Under the pieces are notes generated by a model. It was not told the DNA's origin, made no database searches, and worked only from the letters and a program-made list of their open reading frames with translations. Made by a program: the position numbers and the translations under genes. Shown here one piece after another: positions 1 through 8,696 of a stretch of 34,796 nt of DNA (within the stretch, counting starts at the first letter, position 1; every line of letters starts with the position of its first letter). Source of the stretch: an uncultured Campylobacter sp. (GTDB lineage: Bacteria > Campylobacterota > Campylobacteria > Campylobacterales > Campylobacteraceae); the NCBI RefSeq assembly GCF_938018035.1, contig NZ_CALIJF010000332.1, positions 1 through 34,796 of the forward strand. The letters are read 5' to 3'.

Positions 1-220
1 TAATATCGTACAGATCCTGCCCTTGCTTCATTAAATTTAGATCAAAATCAGGCTTGATATCAAAAAATTCAAGTACCTGATCGAGCATCTGCCTGTGCTG
101 CGCCGTGACGCAAACCTTTACCTCAAATTCCGAGTGCTTTTGAAATTCCTTTATCAACAGAGCTATCTTAATGGCCTCCGGGCGCGTCCCAAATACTATC
201 AAAATTTTTATTTTCGTCAT
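1..220 (-). CDS. wecB: UDP-N-acetylglucosamine 2-epimerase, N-terminal part (cut by window edge)
   Basis: Translating the minus strand from the ATG at 220 gives 73 residues beginning MTKIKILIVFGTRPEAIKIA, then TAQHRQMLDQVLEFF and DLNLMKQGQDLYDI. The GTRPEAIK and TAQHRQMLDQ motifs are diagnostic of the non-hydrolysing UDP-GlcNAc 2-epimerases, which interconvert UDP-GlcNAc and UDP-ManNAc in the cytoplasm for surface polysaccharide synthesis. The rest of the protein (family about 370 aa) lies beyond position 1. The start is well supported by an AGGGGAG ribosome site a few bases upstream. The gene is separated from the membrane protein gene upstream by 53 bp, the widest gap in this minus-strand run, so it could have its own promoter (a TATATA-like stretch lies there) or be read through. 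Its presence beside the membrane cassette suggests a glycan locus. Confidence 0.9.
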   Translation of the reverse strand, partial: MTKIKILIVFGTRPEAIKIALLIKEFQKHSEFEVKVCVTAQHRQMLDQVLEFFDIKPDFDLNLMKQGQDLYDI

Positions 221-273
221 AAACTCCCCTAAATATTAGTTTTTGCCCAAAGTCTATATAGTACATATTAAAA

Positions 274-2316
274 TTATTCTTTTTTCCTTTTATACACGTC
301 TATTAGTTTACCGCGCTCTACCAGCTCATATTTATCGCGAACATCATCAAAAAGATTTAGTAATATTTTTAATTGTATAATCCGTCGCATAACATCGTTT
401 GGTAGCCATTGATTATTATAAACATCGAAAAAACGTCTCTCTTTTAGCTCTTTATAATATACATTAAAAATGTCAGTATCAACATATAAGATATCGGCTT
501 TGGAATTTATGAGATCTAAAACTTCATTGTATTCATCATCTGTGACTATAAAGGATTTTAATTCAAAATACTTTAACCCACTATATTTTTTACTAAAGAA
601 TTGTAACATATTGTCATATTTGGATATCATATATAACTCATTTGAATTTTTAGAGTACTTGTTTATAAGTCTTAAAGCATCATCAAAGCGCTCAAATGAA
701 TAGGTAGTAATAATACCACCTGCTCTTTCATGATTCCATTTATAATTTCTATGTGTGGCAAAAATATTTTCATATAGTGTCATTTGGGATATATATTCAT
801 AGCAGTATTTGGCATAAGCAAATATGAGTATAGGCGCTATTATGATATATAAAATATTTCTAATTCTTTTAACTATGAAATGAAACAATATCAGCATGGG
901 TAGTGCAATAATAGCAAAATTTATATTATCAAAATTTCCTTTCCATACAAAAAAAACACATAAAAATTCAGTATATAAAAGTAAAAATATATAACTTAAA
1001 AGATAATTCGATCTTTTTAGCTCCACATAAAACCATATAAGCCCGAGCCAAAGCAGAGATATAGCAAATAATAATAGCATGTAAATTGACATACTGATAG
1101 GGAGAGAATAAAAGCCATCTAAAAAGTATTTCGTAGATGGATTATCCATGAGTGGATATTTTATACAAGCAATTATACTAAATAATATAAAAATTATAAA
1201 GATCCAAAGTTCTTTTAGATTAACCCTTCTGCGCTCGATAAATTCTAATACATATTTTATTATAAAAGTACCAACTATAGATAAAAATAGGAATAGTCCA
1301 AAATCCTTTACTAAAAGTATAGATAAAATCCCCGATGTAAAAACTATAGCTATGTAACACGTTCTTGATTCTTTAAATTTCATAGACCAAAAAAGCATTA
1401 ATGCTATTAAAAGATCAAAGAAATGCCTAATATAGACATGTGTTGGAGCAAAATGATAAGAATGAAACCCTATGCTAAAAAAATATATGCTAAAGAGAAT
1501 TATAAAAATAAATCTAATAAAATAATTTTTAGTAAATAAAATTATAAATGCTATAGAAATAATATAATATGTTAAATTAATTATATTCTTTGCCTTGTCA
1601 AAATTCTCTACGTTTATACCTCCCAAGCTCTGCATAATAAATTTTACCGTGTAGGCACTCAAAAATCCATACTGAGAAAAAATCTCAGATTTATTTCGGC
1701 CTAGGTCCAGCTCATTTACGGCATTCAACATAAAGGGGGCTTCATGCCAAAAATAACGATTTATAAGTTGTGTCTGCTGTTCATAAAGATTATCTGCGAT
1801 AAAATTAACTTTTTCCTGCAGTTTGTCCAGAGAGTCTGCCCAAAATAAAGGATACGCATCCCAAGCACCAGTATCTTGGTCTTTTACTCTATCGTTATAA
1901 TTCATCAAAGTATTAACTATAGCATTGGCGGAACTATTACTGCTAGGATTTATTAAGGCGTCAAACATAGTTATATTATAGTCTCTATTATATAGAGTAG
2001 CAAATTGCGAATTATGAGCATCGCCATGAATTACACTATATTTACAACCGCTAGATATAGATTTACATTTTGAAACTATATCGTTATAAGAATTATACTG
2101 ATACATAGATGATTTTAGAGGTTCAAAAATTAAATTCTGTTTTATATATTCACTATTTTTAACAAATTTGTCACACACTAGTGTCTCTTCGTCTATATTT
2201 TTAAATTCATTAATTAATTTAAAATCTGTAAAAATTCCATATGCAAAAAATATAGCTTGTGCTACAACTAATAATACAACAAATGAATTGATTAAATATT
2301 TTATAACATTATTCAT
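274..2316 (-). CDS. Polytopic membrane protein, GT-C-like topology, function unknown
   Basis: About 680 aa. Topology by eye: one N-terminal membrane helix (about residues 5–27), a large presumed periplasmic domain of about 200 residues, a block of roughly ten hydrophobic helices (about 245–510), and a C-terminal soluble domain of about 170 residues. The segment around residue 190, with WHEAPFMLNAVNEL followed by FSQYGFLSAY, resembles the acidic first-loop signature seen in membrane glycosyltransferases of GT-C type, but I recognise no specific family. The ORF opens GTG-ATG; the ATG at 2316 is preferred because GGAGG lies 5 bases upstream. It overlaps the small gene upstream by 8 bp, so the two are translationally linked. 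It is strongly AT-rich compared with the mfd side. The context (wecB downstream, two related-topology proteins upstream) suggests surface glycan assembly; this is inference. Confidence 0.75.
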   Translation of the reverse strand: MNNVIKYLINSFVVLLVVAQAIFFAYGIFTDFKLINEFKNIDEETLVCDKFVKNSEYIKQNLIFEPLKSSMYQYNSYNDIVSKCKSISSGCKYSVIHGDAHNSQFATLYNRDYNITMFDALINPSSNSSANAIVNTLMNYNDRVKDQDTGAWDAYPLFWADSLDKLQEKVNFIADNLYEQQTQLINRYFWHEAPFMLNAVNELDLGRNKSEIFSQYGFLSAYTVKFIMQSLGGINVENFDKAKNIINLTYYIISIAFIILFTKNYFIRFIFIILFSIYFFSIGFHSYHFAPTHVYIRHFFDLLIALMLFWSMKFKESRTCYIAIVFTSGILSILLVKDFGLFLFLSIVGTFIIKYVLEFIERRRVNLKELWIFIIFILFSIIACIKYPLMDNPSTKYFLDGFYSLPISMSIYMLLLFAISLLWLGLIWFYVELKRSNYLLSYIFLLLYTEFLCVFFVWKGNFDNINFAIIALPMLILFHFIVKRIRNILYIIIAPILIFAYAKYCYEYISQMTLYENIFATHRNYKWNHERAGGIITTYSFERFDDALRLINKYSKNSNELYMISKYDNMLQFFSKKYSGLKYFELKSFIVTDDEYNEVLDLINSKADILYVDTDIFNVYYKELKERRFFDVYNNQWLPNDVMRRIIQLKILLNLFDDVRDKYELVERGKLIDVYKRKKE

Positions 2317-2557
2317 CACTTCCTCCAGATTTATATCTTATGAACCAAAGCAGAATAGTAAATACTGTCGATGTAATAAATATATAAAATAAATAAAAAA
2401 ATAAAACATTATTGCTTTTTGCTAAAAACGATAAACCATAGTCGTTATAAGCATACTTATGGCTACTAAATTTCTCTGCCGGAAAGAGAAATAAATAAAT
2501 TAGAGCATTTATTAAAATATAATAGACGAATATCTTTATTAAAGTAATTCTCTTCAC
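2309..2557 (-). CDS. Small two-helix membrane protein, unknown
   Basis: An 82-aa protein with two strong hydrophobic stretches (about residues 6–26 and 51–71) joined by a short polar loop and ending in a charged tail (RYKSGGSDE). I recognise no family. The start is GTG at 2557, sharing its G with the TAG stop of the gene upstream, and an AAGGG ribosome site lies just before it. The downstream gene begins inside its last codons. This tight coupling on both sides is the main evidence that it is real. It may be a subunit or accessory of the neighbouring large membrane proteins (inference). AT-rich like the rest of the cassette. Confidence 0.65.
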   Translation of the reverse strand: MKRITLIKIFVYYILINALIYLFLFPAEKFSSHKYAYNDYGLSFLAKSNNVLFFYLFYIFITSTVFTILLWFIRYKSGGSDE

Positions 2558-4590
2558 TATTTGACCCTTTCATATATATTTATCGAATTTAGTCTCCCTG
2601 ATCTATCGATCGGCATAACTCCTATTTGAGGAAAGATGGCAAAAACATACTTTATCGGCCCCTCAATAACAATAACATCGCCAATACTTATACTTTGCGA
2701 TACATCATCCAAATCATCGCTGCTATATATATTTGCACCATCTCGTTTTACATTCTCTAAAATTATTCCATTCGCATCAAGCCAAGTTTTTAATTTTTTA
2801 TAATTTTCACCGATCAAAGCACTATTTTGTATTATTACTTCCATTTTGATAGCTCCATTTTGATACTTTGGAGCGTATTCTAAATAACTAGGCACTACAA
2901 AAGATCTAATAAATTTATATTTGCCTTCTTTAACCCACTCATTCATAGTTTTATGAAATTCTTCTTGCATAAAATGATCTTTTTGTAAAAATCTCTTGTG
3001 AACCTCAAATGCTAAAGCAGAATATTGATACAATACCACGTTATCGCTCGGATTATTTATAAAATCTTTGTATTCTTTATTTGCCAGCTTTGTAGGCACT
3101 ACATCAAACCACTGCGTCATCAATTTATATGGTGGAATTTTATTGTTTAATAGATACATTATAGGAAAGTTAAAAAAGTAAAAATCTTTATCAGACTTGG
3201 ATTTTTTACCGACATATTCATGAAAAAAATCTAAAATTTCAGAAATTTTCTTATCCATTTTTATACCCTTTAATTGTGGATAAGAAGCCTCACTATCTGC
3301 CCGAAATATACTTGGTTGATAATTCTCTAACCAATTATATGGATTTAATAGCTTACTATAAAATATTAAAGTCATTATAAAAAGCATCCAGAATAAAAAT
3401 ATCGCCCTTACAAAATTTCTTAAATTTTGATTTAATATATATGCAAAGGCAAAGCTCAGGCAAAGCAATATAGTATTCATGTCTAGCGCATACGAAGTTA
3501 AGGTACCACTATATACTATGGCCGTAATGGCTAGCGTCATAAATTTATATTCTTTAGATTTATAAATTTTAGCATTTTTAATAATAAATACCATGGTAAT
3601 TATAAACAGTATTATAGATATAGAAAAGCCGATATAGATATGCTTGCTAGTAAAATGAATTATAAAATATCCAAGCACTATAAAAATTGCACCCACCATT
3701 GCGAATCTTATAGGACTAGCAACATCATGCATTATTTTCATCATAATTTTATCATATATACAACAAATACAATCAAAGTATCTTTTTAATACTAGTATAA
3801 AAATAAATATAGTAAATGCCACAATTAAATTCTTAAATAATAATAGCTCAAAAATAAACCTCGTCGCTATCGTCCATAGACTTCCTTTTGAATCATTATC
3901 TGTTATTGATGAAGGATCAAAAGGCATTATGAAATTTATGGATGCAAAGAATATAGCAGTAAAGAGCAGTAAAAATCCTATTCTTTTAAAATAATCTTTT
4001 ACGCTACTGGATACAAAAGCATAAGATACAAAAAGACTAGCGAAAAGAACTAATCCCACATTTTGCTTTATGAAAAAAAGCAGGACTAAAAATAAAATTC
4101 CAAGTATTTGATATATGGTACCTTTTTTAGAATTCTCATTCTTTATGGATTTTACTAGAAATAATAAAGTAGAAAATTCTATAATGAAAACGTAGGTATG
4201 ATAGTCTTTGGCAATATACGTCTCCATACCAAACCATAAAAAGCTAGCGAATGTAGCTCCCAAAATACTACTTACTTTAGAAAAAAACTCTCTCAAAACC
4301 AAATATAATAAGATTACCTGTATCATTGCAGCCACTACACCGATGCAGGCAAAAGCAAAGAAATTTATTCCAAATATTTTTTGATAGAAGGCGTTTATAT
4401 ATACAAATAACGGAGTCCATGCTAGATAAAAATCTTTATTGATCACTTCTCCTCTATTTACTAAATAAGCATAGGTTTCCCACCAGCCTTCTTGGAGTGA
4501 GAAGTAATGGTTAAAGATGAGGAGATGTAGGATTAAAACCGCTATAAAAGATAAAGCTATTATAAATTTTTCTAGACGTATATCATTCAT
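2557..4590 (-). CDS. Membrane protein paralogue A (GT-C-like), half shared with its neighbour
   Basis: 677 aa with about eleven membrane helices up to about residue 415 and a C-terminal soluble domain of about 260 residues. After the first helix comes a loop with QEGWWETYAY, then GEVINKDFYLAWTPL. An acidic residue just after helix 1 and a D-x-Y...P-L stretch is typical of polyprenyl-phosphate-dependent GT-C glycosyltransferases, so I suggest that superfamily without proof of activity. Residues 26–245 are identical to those of the next gene (4593–6650), at DNA level too. Beyond that the two are only patchily similar (for example YPQLKGI, DFYFFN-PIMYLLN, and IPPY-L-T-WFDV). It starts 2 bp after the paralogue's stop and no strong ribosome site is visible, so translational coupling is likely. 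AT-rich; probably acquired with the cassette. Confidence 0.75.
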   Translation of the reverse strand: MNDIRLEKFIIALSFIAVLILHLLIFNHYFSLQEGWWETYAYLVNRGEVINKDFYLAWTPLFVYINAFYQKIFGINFFAFACIGVVAAMIQVILLYLVLREFFSKVSSILGATFASFLWFGMETYIAKDYHTYVFIIEFSTLLFLVKSIKNENSKKGTIYQILGILFLVLLFFIKQNVGLVLFASLFVSYAFVSSSVKDYFKRIGFLLLFTAIFFASINFIMPFDPSSITDNDSKGSLWTIATRFIFELLLFKNLIVAFTIFIFILVLKRYFDCICCIYDKIMMKIMHDVASPIRFAMVGAIFIVLGYFIIHFTSKHIYIGFSISIILFIITMVFIIKNAKIYKSKEYKFMTLAITAIVYSGTLTSYALDMNTILLCLSFAFAYILNQNLRNFVRAIFLFWMLFIMTLIFYSKLLNPYNWLENYQPSIFRADSEASYPQLKGIKMDKKISEILDFFHEYVGKKSKSDKDFYFFNFPIMYLLNNKIPPYKLMTQWFDVVPTKLANKEYKDFINNPSDNVVLYQYSALAFEVHKRFLQKDHFMQEEFHKTMNEWVKEGKYKFIRSFVVPSYLEYAPKYQNGAIKMEVIIQNSALIGENYKKLKTWLDANGIILENVKRDGANIYSSDDLDDVSQSISIGDVIVIEGPIKYVFAIFPQIGVMPIDRSGRLNSINIYERVK
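3856..4515. repeat. 660-bp direct repeat, copy 1
   Basis: I compared this tract row by row with 5913–6572 and found no mismatch or gap (constant offset 2057). It covers codons 26–245 of paralogue A. Identity stops sharply at both ends: T versus A just before, G versus T just after. It carries no transposase, terminal inverted repeats or target duplication. Confidence 0.95.
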
Positions 4591-4592
4591 AG

Positions 4593-6650
4593 TTAATTTG
4601 CTCGTCTTTCATAAATATTTATCGTATTAAAAAATGTAGATTCAATAGGTGCCACTCCCAATTGCGGAAATATCCTACTTAAATCAGCTACGCTTCCGTC
4701 CATTTGCAATATATCACCATTTTGCATCAAATCTTGCTTATTCTCATCTAAATGTTTAGAATTTTGATCATCAGCTTTCACTTCTTCATGCTTAACATAT
4801 GTAAGTGTTATACCGTTCTCTTTAAGCCAGTTCGTAAACTCATCGCGACTCATACCAAAAAAATTATCATTCTGAAGTATAATTAATAAATTCTTAAGTA
4901 TATGATTTTTCTCTTCTTCCAAAGAGGCGTCGTCATACGGCACTATAATAGATCCTATAAATTTATATTTTCCTTCTTTTACCCATTTGTTCATTATTTC
5001 ATAAAAATCAGCCTGTTTAAAAAAACTTTTACCTTGAAAACGTTTATGTGCCAAAGAAAAGTAAGTTTGGTATTGATACATTACAATGTTTCGCGTAGGT
5101 GACTTTATAAATTCATTATACTCTTCTTCTATGGCTTTAGATGATGATACATCAAACCAATGTGTTACTAGCCTATATGGTGGAATTTTATCATTTAATA
5201 GATACATTATAGGCAAATTAAAAAAGTAGAAATCATCTTTGGATTTTGATTTTTGATTAACATAAATCATAAAATAATTATAAATATTTGCAGTCCTTTC
5301 ATCCATATAGATGCCTTTAAGTTGCGGATAAGTACTTTGAGTTCTAGCATTAAATACATTAGTTTGATAGTTATAATTCCATTGATATGGTGTATATAAA
5401 GTAGATTCAAAGTTATAATATATAGAAATTAATAAGGCGCACACTAATATATTTTTAATATGTTTAATTCTTGTATAATTTATTATAAAAGCACATAAAA
5501 AGGCTATGCAAATCATGTTTGAATTAGCCGTAAACAAATCTGCAAAGGTCCCTGCATACGAAATAGCCGTCATCGATAAAGCTATAAATATGTATTTTTG
5601 TGAATTGTAGAATCGATTATTTTTTATAAAAAAAGCATACATAAGAAAGGGAATTAAACCTATTGCGGCTGATATAAAACGATACATTGAAATTCCGAAG
5701 TTATTAATAATATAAATAAAGCCATAAATTGGAAATATATAAATTAAAATAAGAATAAATATGCGAAATTCTTTGGTAGTAACAGATATAATTTTTAATA
5801 AAAATTTTTTATAAAAATCCTTTATATAGTCTCTAAGGTAAAAAAGGATTAGAATGATACAAAAGACATAAAATCCATTTAATAAAGTCTCAAAATTTAC
5901 ATTATTTGTCCAAAACCTCGTCGCTATCGTCCATAGACTTCCTTTTGAATCATTATCTGTTATTGATGAAGGATCAAAAGGCATTATGAAATTTATGGAT
6001 GCAAAGAATATAGCAGTAAAGAGCAGTAAAAATCCTATTCTTTTAAAATAATCTTTTACGCTACTGGATACAAAAGCATAAGATACAAAAAGACTAGCGA
6101 AAAGAACTAATCCCACATTTTGCTTTATGAAAAAAAGCAGGACTAAAAATAAAATTCCAAGTATTTGATATATGGTACCTTTTTTAGAATTCTCATTCTT
6201 TATGGATTTTACTAGAAATAATAAAGTAGAAAATTCTATAATGAAAACGTAGGTATGATAGTCTTTGGCAATATACGTCTCCATACCAAACCATAAAAAG
6301 CTAGCGAATGTAGCTCCCAAAATACTACTTACTTTAGAAAAAAACTCTCTCAAAACCAAATATAATAAGATTACCTGTATCATTGCAGCCACTACACCGA
6401 TGCAGGCAAAAGCAAAGAAATTTATTCCAAATATTTTTTGATAGAAGGCGTTTATATATACAAATAACGGAGTCCATGCTAGATAAAAATCTTTATTGAT
6501 CACTTCTCCTCTATTTACTAAATAAGCATAGGTTTCCCACCAGCCTTCTTGGAGTGAGAAGTAATGGTTAAATATCAGTAAATGTAATGCAAGCGTTATA
6601 CAAAAGCAAAAAGCAACCATTAAATTTTCTAAAATTTTAGTGTTAAACAT
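4593..6650 (-). CDS. Membrane protein paralogue B (GT-C-like), half shared with its neighbour
   Basis: 685 aa, same architecture as paralogue A: helix 1, an acidic loop with QEGWWETYAY, about ten further helices, and a soluble C-terminal domain ending FPQLGVAPIESTFFNTINIYERRAN. Residues 27–246 are identical to residues 26–245 of A. The first 26 residues differ, as does everything after the motif WTIATRF, apart from scattered conserved blocks in the C-terminal domain. A GAGGT ribosome site precedes the ATG at 6650. It begins 2 bp after the DNA glycosylase gene upstream, so the AT-rich cassette is attached directly to the housekeeping operon. Likely role: transfer of a sugar or other group in a surface glycan pathway (inference from topology and the wecB neighbour). 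Confidence 0.75.
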   Translation of the reverse strand: MFNTKILENLMVAFCFCITLALHLLIFNHYFSLQEGWWETYAYLVNRGEVINKDFYLAWTPLFVYINAFYQKIFGINFFAFACIGVVAAMIQVILLYLVLREFFSKVSSILGATFASFLWFGMETYIAKDYHTYVFIIEFSTLLFLVKSIKNENSKKGTIYQILGILFLVLLFFIKQNVGLVLFASLFVSYAFVSSSVKDYFKRIGFLLLFTAIFFASINFIMPFDPSSITDNDSKGSLWTIATRFWTNNVNFETLLNGFYVFCIILILFYLRDYIKDFYKKFLLKIISVTTKEFRIFILILIYIFPIYGFIYIINNFGISMYRFISAAIGLIPFLMYAFFIKNNRFYNSQKYIFIALSMTAISYAGTFADLFTANSNMICIAFLCAFIINYTRIKHIKNILVCALLISIYYNFESTLYTPYQWNYNYQTNVFNARTQSTYPQLKGIYMDERTANIYNYFMIYVNQKSKSKDDFYFFNLPIMYLLNDKIPPYRLVTHWFDVSSSKAIEEEYNEFIKSPTRNIVMYQYQTYFSLAHKRFQGKSFFKQADFYEIMNKWVKEGKYKFIGSIIVPYDDASLEEEKNHILKNLLIILQNDNFFGMSRDEFTNWLKENGITLTYVKHEEVKADDQNSKHLDENKQDLMQNGDILQMDGSVADLSRIFPQLGVAPIESTFFNTINIYERRAN
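5913..6572. repeat. 660-bp direct repeat, copy 2
   Basis: Second copy of the perfect direct repeat at 3856–4515, in the same orientation and in the same reading frame, covering codons 27–246 of paralogue B. Third-codon positions are identical as well, so the homogenisation must be recent, or is being maintained by recombination. Confidence 0.95.
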
Positions 6651-6652
6651 AT

Positions 6653-7351
6653 CTACCTCAAATCATTTAAAATTATTTTCGCGCTCTCGTCGAAAATTTT
6701 ACCTCTCAAATGCGCTTTGCAAAATTCCACGATGAGGCCGTGAAATAGCGCATACACGCCGTTTTCGTTCTCCAGCTTCTCTGCTTTTGCCGCCGCATCG
6801 CAGGGAGAGTTGGCGGAATTTACAAACTCATAGATCCGCTCAAATTCCAGCTCGCCGAGCCATGCGCTAAGCTCGTCGTAGCTTTCAAACTCATAACCTA
6901 AAGCCCCAAGTAGCCGCGCCGAGTAGCTGTCCGCAACCATCACCGCGCGCTCGCACGCATAGCACAAGATCGCATCGCAGCTCTCTGCGCCGATCCCTTT
7001 GCGCGCTAGCAGCCACTCGCGGCTAACGCCCGATTTAAAGCTCTCAAAATCCCCAAAATCCGCGATTATCGCTTTGCAAAGCAAGCTCAAGCGTCTCGCT
7101 TTTTGATTATAAAATCCGCTCACTTTAATGATCTCCGCAAGCTCTGCTTCATCTAGCCCGGCAATCCCCTCTAAGCTCAAAAGCCCCTTGCTACGCAGAT
7201 TTTGTAGTGCCGCATCGGCATTGCGCCACGCCGTATTTTGGATCAAAATCGCCCCCACGACCACCTCAAAGCCTCCAAACCCTGGCCACCAGCGAAAATC
7301 CTTGATTTTCACGGCGCGAAAAAGCGCGATAAAAAGCTCGGTCGCGCTCAT
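6653..7351 (-). CDS. Endonuclease III-family DNA glycosylase, MagIII-like (3-methyladenine glycosylase)
   Basis: 232 aa. It shows the HhH-GPD fold: an N-terminal FEVVVGAILIQNTAWRNADAAL segment (family 'Q-T-x-W/D' region), the helix-hairpin-helix GIGAESCDAILCYA at about residues 119–132, and the catalytic aspartate in VADSYSARLL at about residue 137. There is no C-terminal four-cysteine cluster, so it probably lacks the iron–sulphur cluster of classical Nth. This combination fits the MagIII group known from Helicobacter, which excises alkylated bases such as 3-methyladenine for base excision repair. The start ATG overlaps the stop of the upstream gene in an ATGA arrangement. It is the last gene of normal base composition before the AT-rich cassette. 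Alternative: a divergent Nth; the missing cluster argues against it. Confidence 0.85.
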   Translation of the reverse strand: MSATELFIALFRAVKIKDFRWWPGFGGFEVVVGAILIQNTAWRNADAALQNLRSKGLLSLEGIAGLDEAELAEIIKVSGFYNQKARRLSLLCKAIIADFGDFESFKSGVSREWLLARKGIGAESCDAILCYACERAVMVADSYSARLLGALGYEFESYDELSAWLGELEFERIYEFVNSANSPCDAAAKAEKLENENGVYALFHGLIVEFCKAHLRGKIFDESAKIILNDLR

Positions 7352-7716
7352 CTGCCGTCTCCAAGGACGCTGGGGGCATCAAATTTCGGCTCTATAATCC
7401 GTACCTCGCCGCATCTTGCGACAAGCGATGCATACGCCGAAATAATTTTTAAATTTCGCTTAAAGAGTGCCGTACAACGCATAAAAATTTGAAATTTATG
7501 CGTTGCAAAAACAGACGCAAATGGGGTTTGTTCTTGCAAGACACCTGCGATGAGAAGGAATCTCGACGCATCGCTAGGCTTAAATTTAACGATCGTCGCG
7601 CACGTAGCGGCAACTTTAAATTTTAGTGCAGCCGCTGCCCTGCCTCGCTCCAGAAGCCGCTTTACGCCGCAACTAAGCTCGCTTACGACATTTTGAAATC
7701 CTCGCGCCGTATTCAT
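7348..7716 (-). CDS. Hypothetical protein, 122 aa
   Basis: I recognise no family. The protein is basic, with alternating hydrophobic segments in the middle (VAATCATIVKFK and SRFLLIAGVLQ) and three cysteines, and no obvious signal peptide or long membrane helix. Evidence that it is translated: it starts inside the stop of the DUF815 gene (ATGA) and ends inside the start of the glycosylase gene (ATGA), a coupling pattern unlikely by chance on both sides. The position between a AAA+ ATPase and a DNA glycosylase suggests nothing firm about function. Confidence 0.6.
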   Translation of the reverse strand: MNTARGFQNVVSELSCGVKRLLERGRAAAALKFKVAATCATIVKFKPSDASRFLLIAGVLQEQTPFASVFATHKFQIFMRCTALFKRNLKIISAYASLVARCGEVRIIEPKFDAPSVLGDGR

Positions 7717-8696
7717 CTGTCGCCGCCTTTTAAATTTGCAAAAAATTCCTCGCCAAAGCTCAAGAAAAACTGCTTTGCCGCGCGGCCGCTGCGACTTGCA
7801 CGAAGCATCGCAAACTCTCTCGCCTTTGCGTGCAGCGCTTCTAAATTTGCAGTAAAGCTCAAGCGAAATTCCGCCGCACTCATACCTTGCGCAGCCGCAA
7901 AATAGGCATCTACGATCCCCAAATACTCCCGCATGCTCCCACCGTAAAAGCTTAGCTGCAGCCCGAAGCGCTCGCTCAGGCTAATACGCTCGTTCGCCGC
8001 GTCGCTTAGGTGCAACTCGCCGCAGCTTATCTGCGCGGCGTCGTTATCGCTTGTGCATTCGCCTACGATATGGCGGCGGTTGGACGTCGCATACATCAGC
8101 ACATTGCGCGGCGCGCACTCTAAGGATCCTTCTAGTAGCGGCTTAAGGTGCTTGTAGCCGCTCTCGCCGAGATCAAAGCTCAAATCATCGCAAAAGATGA
8201 TAAATTTAAAGCTCGCTTCGCGGATCGCGTCGATTATATCCACGAGATAGCCCAGATCGTCCCTGCCGATCTCGATGATCTTAAGGCCTTGCGAGATAAA
8301 TTTAGAAAAAACCGCCTTTGCAAGGCTTGATTTGCCGCAGCCACTCTCGCCCCACAAAAGCGCGTGGTTAGCGCTGCAGCCGCGCAGGAAGGCGTCAGTG
8401 TTTTTTATAAGAGCCGATTTTTGGCTCTCTAGCCCCACGAGCGCGTCAAGATCGGTAAAATCGATGTCACGGACGATCTTTAGCGCCTTTTTATTCGCGC
8501 GAAAGACGGCGACCTGTACCGTGCGCCAATCAATCGCGTTAAAATCGCTGAAATAAATTTGCTCGCCGGCGCCGCTCTGCACGCTTCTTAGGACGGCTTG
8601 CGGCGCTAAATTTAAACCGCTCGCCGCGTTTAAATTTAACTCTCCGCTTCTACTTTTGCTCGCGCTTTTTTTGATATTTTCATCGCAAGTTCGCAT
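7713..8696 (-). CDS. DUF815-family AAA+ ATPase
   Basis: 327 aa. The central part has a Walker A motif GESGCGKSS (about residue 115), a Walker B-like FIIFCDDLSF (about residue 165), and the stretch KPLLEGSLE...NVLMYATSNRRH, characteristic of the DUF815 family of P-loop ATPases. The C-terminal part has SLSERFGLQLSFY, matching the sensor region. The biochemical role of the family is not established. The first about 45 residues are low in hydrophobicity, Ser/Asn/Ala-rich, and may be a lineage extension. ATG at 8696 with GGGAG about 8 bases upstream; it overlaps the end of mfd by 17 bp. An ATPase of this family beside mfd is also what I remember from C. jejuni. Confidence 0.85.
   Translation of the reverse strand: MRTCDENIKKSASKSRSGELNLNAASGLNLAPQAVLRSVQSGAGEQIYFSDFNAIDWRTVQVAVFRANKKALKIVRDIDFTDLDALVGLESQKSALIKNTDAFLRGCSANHALLWGESGCGKSSLAKAVFSKFISQGLKIIEIGRDDLGYLVDIIDAIREASFKFIIFCDDLSFDLGESGYKHLKPLLEGSLECAPRNVLMYATSNRRHIVGECTSDNDAAQISCGELHLSDAANERISLSERFGLQLSFYGGSMREYLGIVDAYFAAAQGMSAAEFRLSFTANLEALHAKAREFAMLRASRSGRAAKQFFLSFGEEFFANLKGGDR

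Noticed and set aside
1460..1500. Phase-variation homopolymer in the AT-rich cassette
   Set aside because: The longest runs seen are about seven A or T; no long G or C tract of the type used by Campylobacter contingency genes is present.
3856..6572. Insertion sequence or transposon carrying the 660-bp repeat
   Set aside because: No transposase, no terminal inverted repeats and no target duplications; the copies are in-frame parts of two homologous genes.
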